This document shows, one piece after another, positions 1 through 11,000 of a stretch of DNA of 64,000 bases. Source of the stretch: Aaosphaeria pasadenensis (Eukaryota; Ascomycota; Dothideomycetes; Pleosporales); NCBI GenBank assembly GCA_022813625.1, contig JAKLMB010000022.1, forward strand, positions 434,001-498,000. Reading direction: 5' to 3'. A program made the translations under genes and the position numbers. The first letter of the stretch is position 1. Every line of letters starts with the position of its first letter. The notes under the pieces are model-generated. The model was not told the DNA's origin and ran no database searches. It saw only the letters and a list, made by a program, of their open reading frames with translations.

Positions 1-815
1 TAGGGTAGGTGTATATATATATGGGGAGGTGGTGCGCCACACATATTGCTCTTTTTCCCTCTTGCGACGACTTCCTTCGCATTTTCTGGCTTCGAACACT
101 GGACTGGCTGGCACACACCTATTACATTGATTCACGCGCACTCGAATTTACTGGACGATATAAACATGCACACACACACACGATAGGACAACTGATTATA
201 GGAAAGGAACTTGATTTTTTGTTGGGAAAATGTGGAATTGTTACTTCCTAGGACCTCATCACCATCCCGATCCGCCCGGATTTCTGATTCTAATTCCTCC
301 TTGATTTCAACTCCGTGGGGTCGTGATTACCCAAATATGATCGATCAGTCGACTGGCACGCTCGCTCGCCTTCTCGCAAAAACACCATTGCCCCCCATAT
401 GACGCAATGAAACAAAGGACCAAGAAAAGAGAAAGCTCGGGATGATGCTTCTCACTGCCCAAAACATGATCCGCCCACGACACCCAGGAACAAAAAAAGA
501 CTAAATAATACAGGAACAAGAGAGCGGCCAGCAGCAGACGCCGCTCAATTGGAAAACGAAAGAGAGACGCACATTGTGTTGGTGGTGGTCGTTGGTAGTT
601 TACAGACGGATATTATTTCGACGGCAGAATAGACTAAACCGCCTCCAGGTTGTCGCTCATCCCGCGACATGGGATACTCCAATGAACGCCATGCAATGCC
701 AATGTTGGGGGATTACGCAAAGTGGTGTAGAGGAGCACTGAAAAAGGAAATGAACAAAAGAGATGGAGAAACATCGCACCCCGGACTCAAAGTACGGTCA
801 CACCATGGAACAGCA
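1..815. other. Left-edge non-coding stretch downstream of the Ca2+-ATPase
   Basis: I see no supportable gene here. It includes a short CA-repeat at about 169-181 and probably the 3' UTR of the minus-strand ATPase gene just to the right. The open frames present are short, lack recognisable domains and overlap one another on both strands. Confidence 0.5.
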
Positions 816-3800
816 TCATGGAGATTGCGCCTTCTTATCCTCATCTAGCTTCGGATCTCCCGCGAAAGGACCAACTCCGAAATTCGGTGTGGTTTCCACG
901 TTCTGGCTTGGTGGCCCATTGTGGGTATACTCCGACGGTCCAGGAGCTAGGATAGGGTCATTTGGCTTCGTGTCAGGGTGAACTTCGATGCCCTCCTGAG
1001 CCTCCAAATCCGATTTGCTCCTAGTGCGACCGAACTTGAGAGACTCGTTCTCCCCGCCATGGCGATCGATCGGTGACCAGCCGGCAACACTGCCGGCGAC
1101 AATACCGGCCATGACGGCGGCAGGCCCGAATGCCGAGTTGGAACGAGACCTGCCGCGACGGCGACCTCTCGACTCGGGAGTGGGAGGAGCGGGGGAACCG
1201 TCCTGATCATTAGATGGACCATTGTTAGGAGTTCCCGGTAGGGAGTAACTGGACCTGGATCTCGAGAAGATCTCCTTTGGATGCTGAACGGCAAACTTCA
1301 AATGGCTGAGTCGTCCACCGCGGACCTTCTTGATAAAGGCGAGTTCTTCCCGGATCTCGAGCAGTCCTTGGTTCCACTGGTACTCGTCCGATACAACCAC
1401 CTCCGGTGTACGCTTCCTCTTCATGAAGGCGGGAATGCATCGGCGGATCAAGTCGTCGGGTATCAATCGAATGATCATGCCAACTGGTAGTGAGAGAGCA
1501 CCGAGGACGATTGAGTATGCCCATTGAGCGCCATTGATACGTGTGACGTCGAAAGCAGCACCACCGACGAAAACAATCATCGTCTGGCCTCCGATCATGA
1601 TGAGCATGATGATGATGAAGAAGACATTGCGATGGATTCCTTCGAAAACATTGAAGTGATTATCCAAGCGACGGTTGTTGAGGGCGTTGAAGATTTGCAT
1701 CCACACAAAGGTGTTGAACACAAGGGTCGGCATGCGTTCTTTCTCCTCAGTAGATTCATATGAGAGTATGGACTCTCCAGCAAAGTACAGAATGAAGGTA
1801 ACAGTAAGCTGGTAGATGGCTTGGCCGATGATCATCTTCCACATGCGTAGTGTGATGAGCGGTGCAGATTTGGGATCGGGCTTCCTCTCCAGCAAGGTGC
1901 GCGTAGGAGGGTCAGTAGCAAGCGCAAGCGCAGCGAAAGTATCCATGATAAGATTGACCCAGAGAAGTTGGACGGCGTTAAGGACTGATTCCTGTGAACC
2001 GCTGGAAACGGCCGAGACAAAGGTGAGCAATACAGCTGTGATGTTGACGGTGATCTGGAACTGCAGGAACTTCTTGACGGCATCGTTGACAGCACGGCCC
2101 CAAAGCAAAGCTTTGACGATGGATGAGAAGTTGTCATCCATCAAAATGATGGCGGAGGCCTCCTTTGCGACTTCTGTTCCAGCAATACCCATGGAGAAAC
2201 CAACATCGGCCGTCTTCAAAGCAGGAGCATCGTTGGTACCATCTCCAGTGACAGCGACAGTTTCTCCGAGTTCTTTGAGCCTCTTAACCAGCTTACGTTT
2301 ATCTTCAGGGCTGGAGCGAGCAAGAACACAGAGCTTAGGAATGACAGCGTCCATGTCTTTCTTGGAGAGCTTTCTGAATGTAGGTCCTTCCATGACAACT
2401 CCGCCAGGGACAAGGATACCGCAACTTTCAGCAATCGCCTTGGCTGTAAGAGGATTATCACCAGTGACCATGCGGACAAAGACACCGGCCATTTGACAGT
2501 CCTGAACAGCCTCGCGCACACCGTCGCGAAGAGGATCCTGAATGCCAACAATAGCCAAGAAAACCATCTTGTCAAAGATGTCCTCAAACACGGCCATGGT
2601 GGGATCGTCCTCATTCTTGCGGGATTCCCGAGGAGGCCAGCTTTCAAACTCACGATAGACGATTCCGATAGTTCTGAGTGACCGAGATGCATATGTGGTG
2701 ATTACACGTTCGAGGGTATCGCGGTTGTCGTCGGAAATCGGGATATCAGAAATCTCCTTAGTCGCATCAGAGATGATCTTGTCGCAGTGAGATAAGAGAA
2801 TCTCGGATGCTCCCTTTACGTAGAGTCGGTACCGTCCATCGTTCAGCTTTACAACCACTCCCGAGCATTTGATAGCAGAGTCGAAGGGTATGATTTGAGT
2901 GATGTTAGCATTCGCTCGTTCAGTGCTGACAGTGCCCATTCCAAGGTGGTCGCGTGCAAAGCTGAGCAAGGCTGTCTCAGTCTTAGAACCGATGAAGGGG
3001 TCAGGGCCATTTTGATCGCCTTCGAAAGCAGTAGTGTTCAAAACAATAGATTGTTCAAGCAACTCCTTGACCTCTTTGCTGAGTGTGGAAACGAACTCAG
3101 CGGGGGATACATCATCCGGGTGGTCGACAGGTGAATCCACGGACTGTTTGCCCTTTGTTCCATCATCGAGGATAGGTGCTACTGGGGCCTTGAGCTTTCG
3201 GTCGCCGAACCTAAGGGCGGTCCCAAGGGTTCCTGAGACGACGGTCATCTTATTCGTCGTTAGGGTACCTGTTTTGTCGGAGCAAATGACTGTAGCATTG
3301 CCCATAGTCTCGCAGGATCGAAGCAAACGGACGAGATTGTTGTCCTTAAGCATTTGTCTGGTAGCAAAGGCCAAGGCGAGGGTAACAGCAAGTGGTAAAC
3401 CTTCTGGAACAGCAACAACTACGACCGTGATGGCCACAATCAAAATGTTCAAGAAGTTCTGTCCTTTCTCGGCGGGGGAGGCGTCGTTGGTTCGGAGGTG
3501 GACTAAGAATTCTATGAAGAGAACGATGAAAAGCAGGAGGGCTGATGCACCACCAAGCTTCGCAATGTATTCCGCCAAGTTGTTCAGCTTCGCCTGGAGC
3601 GGAGTGACCTCGCTGTCCTCGCGGAGGGACATGAGCGTCTTTCCATAGGTAGAGTTAATGCCAGTTGCTGTAACCATGAAAGATCCAACACCTTCGGAGA
3701 CCTTGGCGCCAGAGAGGATAAAAGGATCCATCTTCTTGAGGGGTTCGTGGTTTTCAATGGCGCGGAATACTTCAGCTCCGCTAGTCTTCTTAAGAAGGTC

Positions 3801-5063
3801 GGATTCGCCAGTAGCAGAGGACTCGTCGCACTTGATACCATGGCCCTGAATGAGGATACCGTCCACAGGGACCAGATCTCCAGGTTCCAGGTTGACAACG
3901 TCTCCGACAAGGATGTCATAAACTGAAACCTCACGAATATTTCCGGACCGAATACATTTTACGAAGCGGTCTTCCTTCTTCTTGTTGAGTCTGACGAACT
4001 GACGCTCTTTCTCCCAATCATTTAGTGCACCAACAATGACGACTACAAGGATGGCCACAATAATGGCCACGCCTTCGATCCATTCCACCTTTGGCTCACC
4101 GGGCTTGTGCTTAACACCAAAGGTTTGGTATAAACCTAGAGCAAGCGAGATAGCCGCAGCGCCGGAAAGCAAAAGGAGCACTTTGTCGTTGTAAGCCATC
4201 CACGCCAATTGGAGAATGCTCTTTGGCTTTCGTTCGGGCAGCCTGTTGTCGCTAAAAACACGCTTGCGATCCGAGAAGCCATCTTTTCCTCCCGTGGCAT
4301 GAGGAGGCGTATCATTTCGTGCAAGATCGGCGCCTTTTGTAGGTGTCTGTGCAGAGTTGGGGGTGGTCGCTTCTTCGAAGGAGATGCTGTCGTGCCAACG
4401 ATCTTCGTCGACGCTCAAGCCTGACTTCCTGTCCGATCTTAATCCTTTCTCAATGCCATCCAACCCGCCCAAGGCATGGAAAGCCGCCAGGTTCTTAGGA
4501 TTGAGAAGTTTGGAGAGCTGCCCAGGCGAGAAGGCAAATTTGTTATCCTCCACTTGGAAATCGGCCTCGGTACCGGGATCTGGAGTAAGCGCGTCCTTGT
4601 CATTGATCAAATCGTGAGCCGCGACCTCTCCATGCAGAGTATCTCCTTGCGAGGAGGGAATGTAAGTTCCAGTCGATGCTGATTCGCCGTTCTCTGTTGT
4701 TGAATCGAGCGAGTTACCGCGAGAGCGTGCTCCTGGGACGGATAGAAAGTTTTGTGGGTTTCCGCTGGTTGACTTCGGGGAAGAGACGTTGTGAGGTGAT
4801 GTAGGCCTGCTCTCCTTGCTATCGAAGGAATTGGTTCCTCTCAACTCGGCAGGCGGGTTTTTGGTCTGCGGCGACAAGTCTGCATTGTCGTCATGTTGTT
4901 GTGATGGACGATTGTCATCTAAATCTCCAAGGGGAACAGACTCTCCCATATTCGGGTCGTTCGGGTTGACAGCCGAAGTGTCAATGGTGATGGTAGGAGC
5001 CCTTTGCCTTCGAGGACCAGGAGATGGGGTGTCCCGCTCTCCCGCGTCTTTATGATCCGACAT
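816..5063 (-). CDS. PMC1: PMC1-like P-type Ca2+-transporting ATPase (vacuolar/plasma membrane)
   Basis: Single-exon gene of 1415 residues. By family it pumps Ca2+ out of the cytosol, in fungi usually into the vacuole, using a phospho-aspartate cycle. Seen in the protein: a disordered Ser/Pro-rich N-tail (about 1-285), a first membrane pair (about 293-345), the TGES loop (about 418-421), the M4 calcium-site motif PEGL at 553-556, the phosphorylation motif DKTGTLT with Asp596, the KGASE nucleotide-binding motif, the hinge motif GDGTNDAPALK, then the C-terminal membrane helices and a disordered tail of about 150 residues. It is longer than yeast Pmc1 mainly through its tails. The start is the first in-frame ATG and gives a natural cytosolic N-tail. 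Residues 23-28 (PTITID) fit the calcineurin-docking pattern PxIxIT. A PMCA-type pump is secure; vacuolar rather than plasma-membrane location is inferred. Confidence 0.95.
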   Translation of the reverse strand: MSDHKDAGERDTPSPGPRRQRAPTITIDTSAVNPNDPNMGESVPLGDLDDNRPSQQHDDNADLSPQTKNPPAELRGTNSFDSKESRPTSPHNVSSPKSTSGNPQNFLSVPGARSRGNSLDSTTENGESASTGTYIPSSQGDTLHGEVAAHDLINDKDALTPDPGTEADFQVEDNKFAFSPGQLSKLLNPKNLAAFHALGGLDGIEKGLRSDRKSGLSVDEDRWHDSISFEEATTPNSAQTPTKGADLARNDTPPHATGGKDGFSDRKRVFSDNRLPERKPKSILQLAWMAYNDKVLLLLSGAAAISLALGLYQTFGVKHKPGEPKVEWIEGVAIIVAILVVVIVGALNDWEKERQFVRLNKKKEDRFVKCIRSGNIREVSVYDILVGDVVNLEPGDLVPVDGILIQGHGIKCDESSATGESDLLKKTSGAEVFRAIENHEPLKKMDPFILSGAKVSEGVGSFMVTATGINSTYGKTLMSLREDSEVTPLQAKLNNLAEYIAKLGGASALLLFIVLFIEFLVHLRTNDASPAEKGQNFLNILIVAITVVVVAVPEGLPLAVTLALAFATRQMLKDNNLVRLLRSCETMGNATVICSDKTGTLTTNKMTVVSGTLGTALRFGDRKLKAPVAPILDDGTKGKQSVDSPVDHPDDVSPAEFVSTLSKEVKELLEQSIVLNTTAFEGDQNGPDPFIGSKTETALLSFARDHLGMGTVSTERANANITQIIPFDSAIKCSGVVVKLNDGRYRLYVKGASEILLSHCDKIISDATKEISDIPISDDNRDTLERVITTYASRSLRTIGIVYREFESWPPRESRKNEDDPTMAVFEDIFDKMVFLAIVGIQDPLRDGVREAVQDCQMAGVFVRMVTGDNPLTAKAIAESCGILVPGGVVMEGPTFRKLSKKDMDAVIPKLCVLARSSPEDKRKLVKRLKELGETVAVTGDGTNDAPALKTADVGFSMGIAGTEVAKEASAIILMDDNFSSIVKALLWGRAVNDAVKKFLQFQITVNITAVLLTFVSAVSSGSQESVLNAVQLLWVNLIMDTFAALALATDPPTRTLLERKPDPKSAPLITLRMWKMIIGQAIYQLTVTFILYFAGESILSYESTEEKERMPTLVFNTFVWMQIFNALNNRRLDNHFNVFEGIHRNVFFIIIMLIMIGGQTMIVFVGGAAFDVTRINGAQWAYSIVLGALSLPVGMIIRLIPDDLIRRCIPAFMKRKRTPEVVVSDEYQWNQGLLEIREELAFIKKVRGGRLSHLKFAVQHPKEIFSRSRSSYSLPGTPNNGPSNDQDGSPAPPTPESRGRRRGRSRSNSAFGPAAVMAGIVAGSVAGWSPIDRHGGENESLKFGRTRSKSDLEAQEGIEVHPDTKPNDPILAPGPSEYTHNGPPSQNVETTPNFGVGPFAGDPKLDEDKKAQSP

Positions 5064-8000
5064 GAGGATGGGTGCCTTGCTGATGAGACTCCCTGTGTGG
5101 GGGAGGGCTTAGGTTTTGTGGGTGGCTGAGTTCGCCCGGGAAGGATGAATGTGATTAGAAGAATGTGCTAAGGCGACACGCCGGTGTGATGCATGCAGTC
5201 GGGCATGCAGTACGGGGTCGAAGTAATAAAGGGTGGGCGAAGGCGACTTGACAAGGCTGTGCTTTCGCAATAGACGTTTCCCTTCTTCTGTAGCGTGCCT
5301 TCCAAGAAGTCGCTACCGGTGGTATCAAGAATGATGCCCGGAGACTACGAGAGGCGACTAGGACAGCCGGTCGTCAGTCAAAGCGATCCCAAAGACGTGT
5401 ACGCAACCAAGGCACAGCCACAGCCAGTAAAGCTGAGAGACGTGGTTTTGGTGTGTCTCTGAGGGCCAGACACTGCGTCTAACACAAACGAAAGCGGCAA
5501 ACGTTGCTAGCTCACCTTTTTGAGCTCGAGGAGGTACGTGGAGCAGGGGCGCACGTTTGAATGAAGAATGAATGAGTGAATGGGACCTGTCAAGCAAGGA
5601 TTCTTTTAGGGATAGCTGTAAGAGGTTGACCCTGTGATTGAGCGGGTGTTGAGGAAAACAAGGTCGTTGAATTGTTGACTGGGTGAACCTATGACTGGAC
5701 CGGAGCAAGCAATAGTGATGAGGCAATGTTGTGGCAGTGTTGATGACAACCACTCATGATCATGCAGTTTGAGAGCTTTCAATGGAGCATTGCCTGTTGC
5801 TATGAGATGGATTGCGTAGAGTGTAGGCGAAAGAAGTATTGATCGAAAAGGAAGGCTGGCTAGGGAGAGGTAGAGAAGAATCGAGACTTGTTATGGATGG
5901 ACGAAAGGAGCGAACCAGGGATTTGAGAATTGAAGTAATTAGTACTACGTGCAGAACCAGGGAAAAAAAGTTTCGAAGTTGCCCCCTTCACACGCACACA
6001 AGAAAAGAGCTCAGTTCAATCGGGGGCGGCGATATTGGGGGGAAGAAAGACGTCGATTGGGATTCATGATGGGGACTCTTGGGGATTGATGTCTACACAG
6101 CCCCCGGGACCATTCCGGATCCGGTATGGTGGTCTTGGGGACCAAGCCTAGGCAGACCGGAAGGAGCTATTCAGGTCGCTTTCCTGTTTTGATGTTAGTA
6201 TGGAGTCGTGTGCATGTCCACTAGAATCCACTACCGTCCCTCCTCGTCGTCTAATTCAACCATTCAACGGCCATCAAGCATCATCAATGTCAACACCCCA
6301 TCCAACCTATCAACAACCCATCAAGCTTCAATATGCAGACATATTCTCGTACATGGTGAAGCATATGGTAGATTGATTGAACTGTCCTCCTCCTCCTCCT
6401 CCGTCATCCTCTCTTCCTCTACCTTGCTGCACTCCGTTCTGCATGCATGCCTAGGTACAACAATAGTTTACGGAGCAATCTATTCAACCCATGTCTGCCA
6501 TGATCAAGAAAAATCTCCGTTCGCTTGCTTGTATACATTACGGTAATCCACAGTACGCGTAAAGACATGCAATAGTCTGTGACAGAACCACAATGCCTAT
6601 GTACCTACTCTACTTGCCTGCCCTGCTTGACCTTCTTCTTTATCCTCGAAACGCTGGCAGTTCTGATCTGGCAGTTTCAACTAACAAATCTCGGTTCTCG
6701 TGTTCTCCTTCTCCGCCACGCTAAACCTATCTCGGGACTTGCCGTACCCCTTCACCCGCTAACCAAAAGATGCACATCATCTTCATCGTCCTCATTCATC
6801 AACATCATGTACACTACAGTACGAGTATCTTCATAAGTTCACTACTACTCCGTACATACATCTTCCCCTCCTATGCCGCTCTGATTTGTCGCGAACATCG
6901 TCGTCGTTGTCGTGCACCGTTGATTAAATCCTCTGCCTTGCTCTCCTCGCGCCCTCACGCCCTCATGTCGGCCAAGAGCCTATGCAGCAGCCCGCCGAAG
7001 GTCAGCGAGCAGTAACTTGCCGCGTGTTTAGCAAGTCGCAACGTCAGATCTGTGCCCGACTCCTTCTCGCGCCCTGCCATGCCTTGCCTGGCCCTATCCC
7101 CGTCCCCGAGGACAGAAATTGTGCGCGATAAATCATGGTCGATTAATTACATTAGGTAGGCACGGGGTAAACAACGTCAGTCCTCTGTCCTGTGTCCTCC
7201 ACGGGCACCCCTAAACCCGAAGCTCAATCTACCTATTCGTTGGCCTTGGATTGTTCGCCTCGCTCTAGTGATCCATTTGGCGGACCGAATGCTCTGTCGG
7301 CCATATCCTCCGATGTTGCCCTTCCGTTGTTGTTGGTCGACTTTGCCGCCAGCATAGCCTCGCCAAATGCTTCGTCCCATCTAGCAACCCACCAGCGTGA
7401 TCTAGACGTGATACTATCACCACCACCACCATTCATCGCAGTCCCTGATAGTGCCAAACTTCCACCCTGTCGATCTTCAGACTTTGCTTTCTGCCAAAAC
7501 AAGACGTAGCGCCCTGTTCAAGTCAGACGTTCAGCGAAGCCAAGCGCGCGACAACTTGGAATCTCATTTGGTCACCCGTGTTGTGTTGTCGTGTTGGCCT
7601 TCCCGCAGCTGCATCTGTATCTGCCGCCGGGAAGCCAATTGCTCCCCATGTCCCGATGGGTGCGCGATGGCGTAAGGGGCGTGAAACTGCAAATCAACCG
7701 TCCAAGAACCACACGGTTGCCCATCGTGATGCTTGGTACTACGAGAAACCACGCAAATGCCATGCTTCTTGGTTTCGTGACATAGCCTCAATGCTGAGAA
7801 CACACAAGACCTGAAACCGGAAGCTCGTCGAGCAAAGGCTGTCGTCGAAAAGGAGCCGCTGAGACGGGACTCAAGAACTCAATCTGGCGTATAGTGCATT
7901 GTACTCCGCATCTAAGGTTGAGCTGCTCAATAATCAGCGGGAGACGATGGCTGTCGCCGCTGCGGGTGCAGCAGGCACATGCAGGTCGCAACCAGGTCGA

Positions 8001-11000
8001 CTAGTCTCATGGACTAGCCTGATCTCTCTGGAATGTATCTCATGTGAGCATCATGCTGTTGTTTTTTTTACCAAACAGGATTTTCCAACGCCGAAAGGAT
8101 ATCTGGTGTACATTCGCGATCACGTCGCAGGGCAAAGCAGCTCGTCTCTATCGGTGAAGAGTAAATGATGTAGGTCTTGTCCCGAATTGAACGCTTCCAC
8201 TAGATCTCCGACAAAGCAAAAGCAACGTTGGTGGGCCCAAGTGCAACCGCGATCGACCTTGATATCAGCCAGCCATTGGTCTTCTCGCTTACCTTGGTGT
8301 CGACAGATGAACACAATCACTCGGTCATCATCGGTGTTGACTTGAATGGCGCATCTCGACGTACTGGATCTCATCCAACAAAAACTAGAACTCTCATCAA
8401 TGACAATGGAGTAGGATACCAGCCTAGAGATGCACATGGAACACGTTTCAGTGGTCTGCCCCACCATTTTAGTGTTCAAAATCAAGAACGCATTGGTGCC
8501 GGCTAGCATGCAGCTTAAACTTTTGTCCTCTTCCAGACTTGCGAGCCAATCAATGAAGTCTTCACGAGCCTGCCTGTCGGTGCACCTCGGCCTACCTATC
8601 ACAGTCCAGGGCGCTAAGCGACCTCGCCTATTCGAACCATGCCAAAGGTTGAATGACCATATTTTGCTCTCATGATGACAATCTTTTAATATGAAATGAT
8701 CACCAATATTGTTCACCAGTTCAGCATTCGTCACTATTGGCCAACTATCTAAGCGGTTAAACACACATTGGTTGGTTCCTACCTTATCATAATCCAGATC
8801 GAAAACAAAAAAAAGTCATGATAATACTCTGTACATACGTATCATCTAAACCATACACAGTACATTCCTCGAAAATCTGACGTCGCCTATCTCTCTCAAA
8901 TACCTATTGATTTTCATGAAATGCCATACTTCATGTAATGCTGACTCAAAAATTTGATCTACGCATCTATTCACTGGTTAACGATCCTCAAGTGTCGTGG
9001 GCGAACCATTTCACTTTGGCCCCCATTGGGATATGTTTCTGATAAGGCATGAATCTGACCGCGTACCTGCATATAGTTGGCCCCCAAAGCGTTCACCCTC
9101 TTGTTCGCATAACCCAAAAACAGATCTACATTCGTTTGCTGGAGTAATCCTTCCACTGCCCCGGATTTCTCGCAATCTCTTTCTTTGCAGAAATAGCTCG
9201 TAACAAATGAATCCCGGGGTTCTATCAACTATTTATATGTATATATTGATCTATTGGATGAGACTCGTGGTGTCTAATTCCAGAATAATTCAGCGCGTTC
9301 GTTCTGCTGGGTCGTGTTTGAAGTATTTCAAACACTCAAGTTATGTCACACTACTGATCGAGTGTATTTTGATATCAGACTTCCAATCGATTGGTTTTGA
9401 CCACATGTACCACAAAACAATCTAATACAAAACATAAATTATTGCACAACACAACATCGTCGCTCGTATGTAGGTACAGTCTTACGGAGTACATTCGCTG
9501 CGCATCGTACACCATATCCATTTACGATTGCGCTCCCACGTCCCTGTCAAGCTCACGGAGGCAACCATCGCGTCGCTTGAGCTTGTCCACTCAATTCTAC
9601 TCGACGACGCTGTGCGACGTCATACCGTGGTTTCCAGGCCAATTATGCGTCCGTCACGAGGTTGTATCACGACCCTGAGGCCGGTGTGTCTCGTATCCCG
9701 AATTCACACGGTCGACGTCACGACTAACAACATCAAAAATAATCTAGACAAGGCAGCAAGCACCTCCGAACATTACCGCCTAAAATGAAAATCTCAGGCA
9801 CAACTGAACTTCCTGTGCCATGAACCAATAAGCACATATCAATCAACAACGATATGATTACCAGAATGAAATCAACCTTGCCATTTGCCTCCCCTCTTAC
9901 TGTGTACATACATAGTCCGTACATACGAATACGTTCCCATCATGACTGTCGATCGGTCAGACTTCAATTTGCCCTTGCTTACCATACCTCGTCTACTACA
10001 GTTCACGCACATCTTGCAGATCACACCCATCCATCCCGTACTCGTACATGTAACTACATCTATCCATCAAGCACTCCCGGGAAGGCCTGCACTAACCGGC
10101 TTCAGGCAGTTTCACACGCGCTCTCGCAGCCTTTCGCATCCGCGGTCGGGACCCACAGTTACCTGCACACAGCCTCCACTGCCAACCCAACCCCGATACC
10201 AACCAAGTACTTGTATCTCTCTCTTCGTTTAAAAATCAAGTTAGGTGTACGATGAGCAACCGACCGGCTTCTCAATTAGGTATGTAGTTACCTGACCTTC
10301 GGCTAGTTGACTATGCGGTTTTCTTCGGCGTGATTATCTTGGCTCTTCTCGCAGCGAGCGGCGTCGGAGGCCGGGATGCGCCAAGAAATGAAATGCTCCA
10401 TGGACGTTATTGATGCGAATGGCATACATACTACGGTTATCGATATGCAACTTCATACCGGAGAGGCACCGAAGGACTACACCCGATGATTCTTTTCCCT
10501 TCTTCGATATTTCTTCGCCTTCGGGAGAGATTAATCGAATTAAGCCAATAGTGCTAGGCATTGTAGATTTCCTTGGCTGAGGTAGGCTGTGCAAAAAAAC
10601 CCTCCAGAACGAACTTCTCAACAGAGGTACTCCCTAAGAGCGATTTCTCTTCTTCCCGAGCAATAGTCAATAATGAATGAATAATCTCAGATCACGGAGA
10701 ATTCTTCTTTCCACGCCTCGAAGAAAATCCACCTCCCCCTGAGATAGTGGGCGCAAGTTCATTGTCCTCCTTTATTTTGTCTCGGTTCTTGTCTTGTCGT
10801 CGTTGATTATTGCATACAGTAAGCTCTACTTTACGGTACTTGGTACATGCTGCGCCGCCCCCTCGCATCATGCGAACGGATGCACATTTCAGGCGCGCGA
10901 AAGAGAAGGCATTGTCTCAGATCGTTGCGTTTTGGATATTCTTCCCGAGATCTTGGGTCAACGACCTGTCACCTACCTACGGGTGTCTCGTGCGAAATGA

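Noticed and set aside
1816..2496. 226-codon plus-strand frame inside the Ca2+-ATPase gene
   Set aside because: It is opposite the highly conserved hinge and membrane region of the ATPase and has no independent support.
8120..8764. 214-codon minus-strand open frame in the gene-poor stretch
   Set aside because: No domain, signal or flanking exon can be recognised and amino-acid composition looks random (many Cys, His and Trp). A chance frame of this size is plausible in 64 kb, though a lineage-specific gene cannot be excluded.
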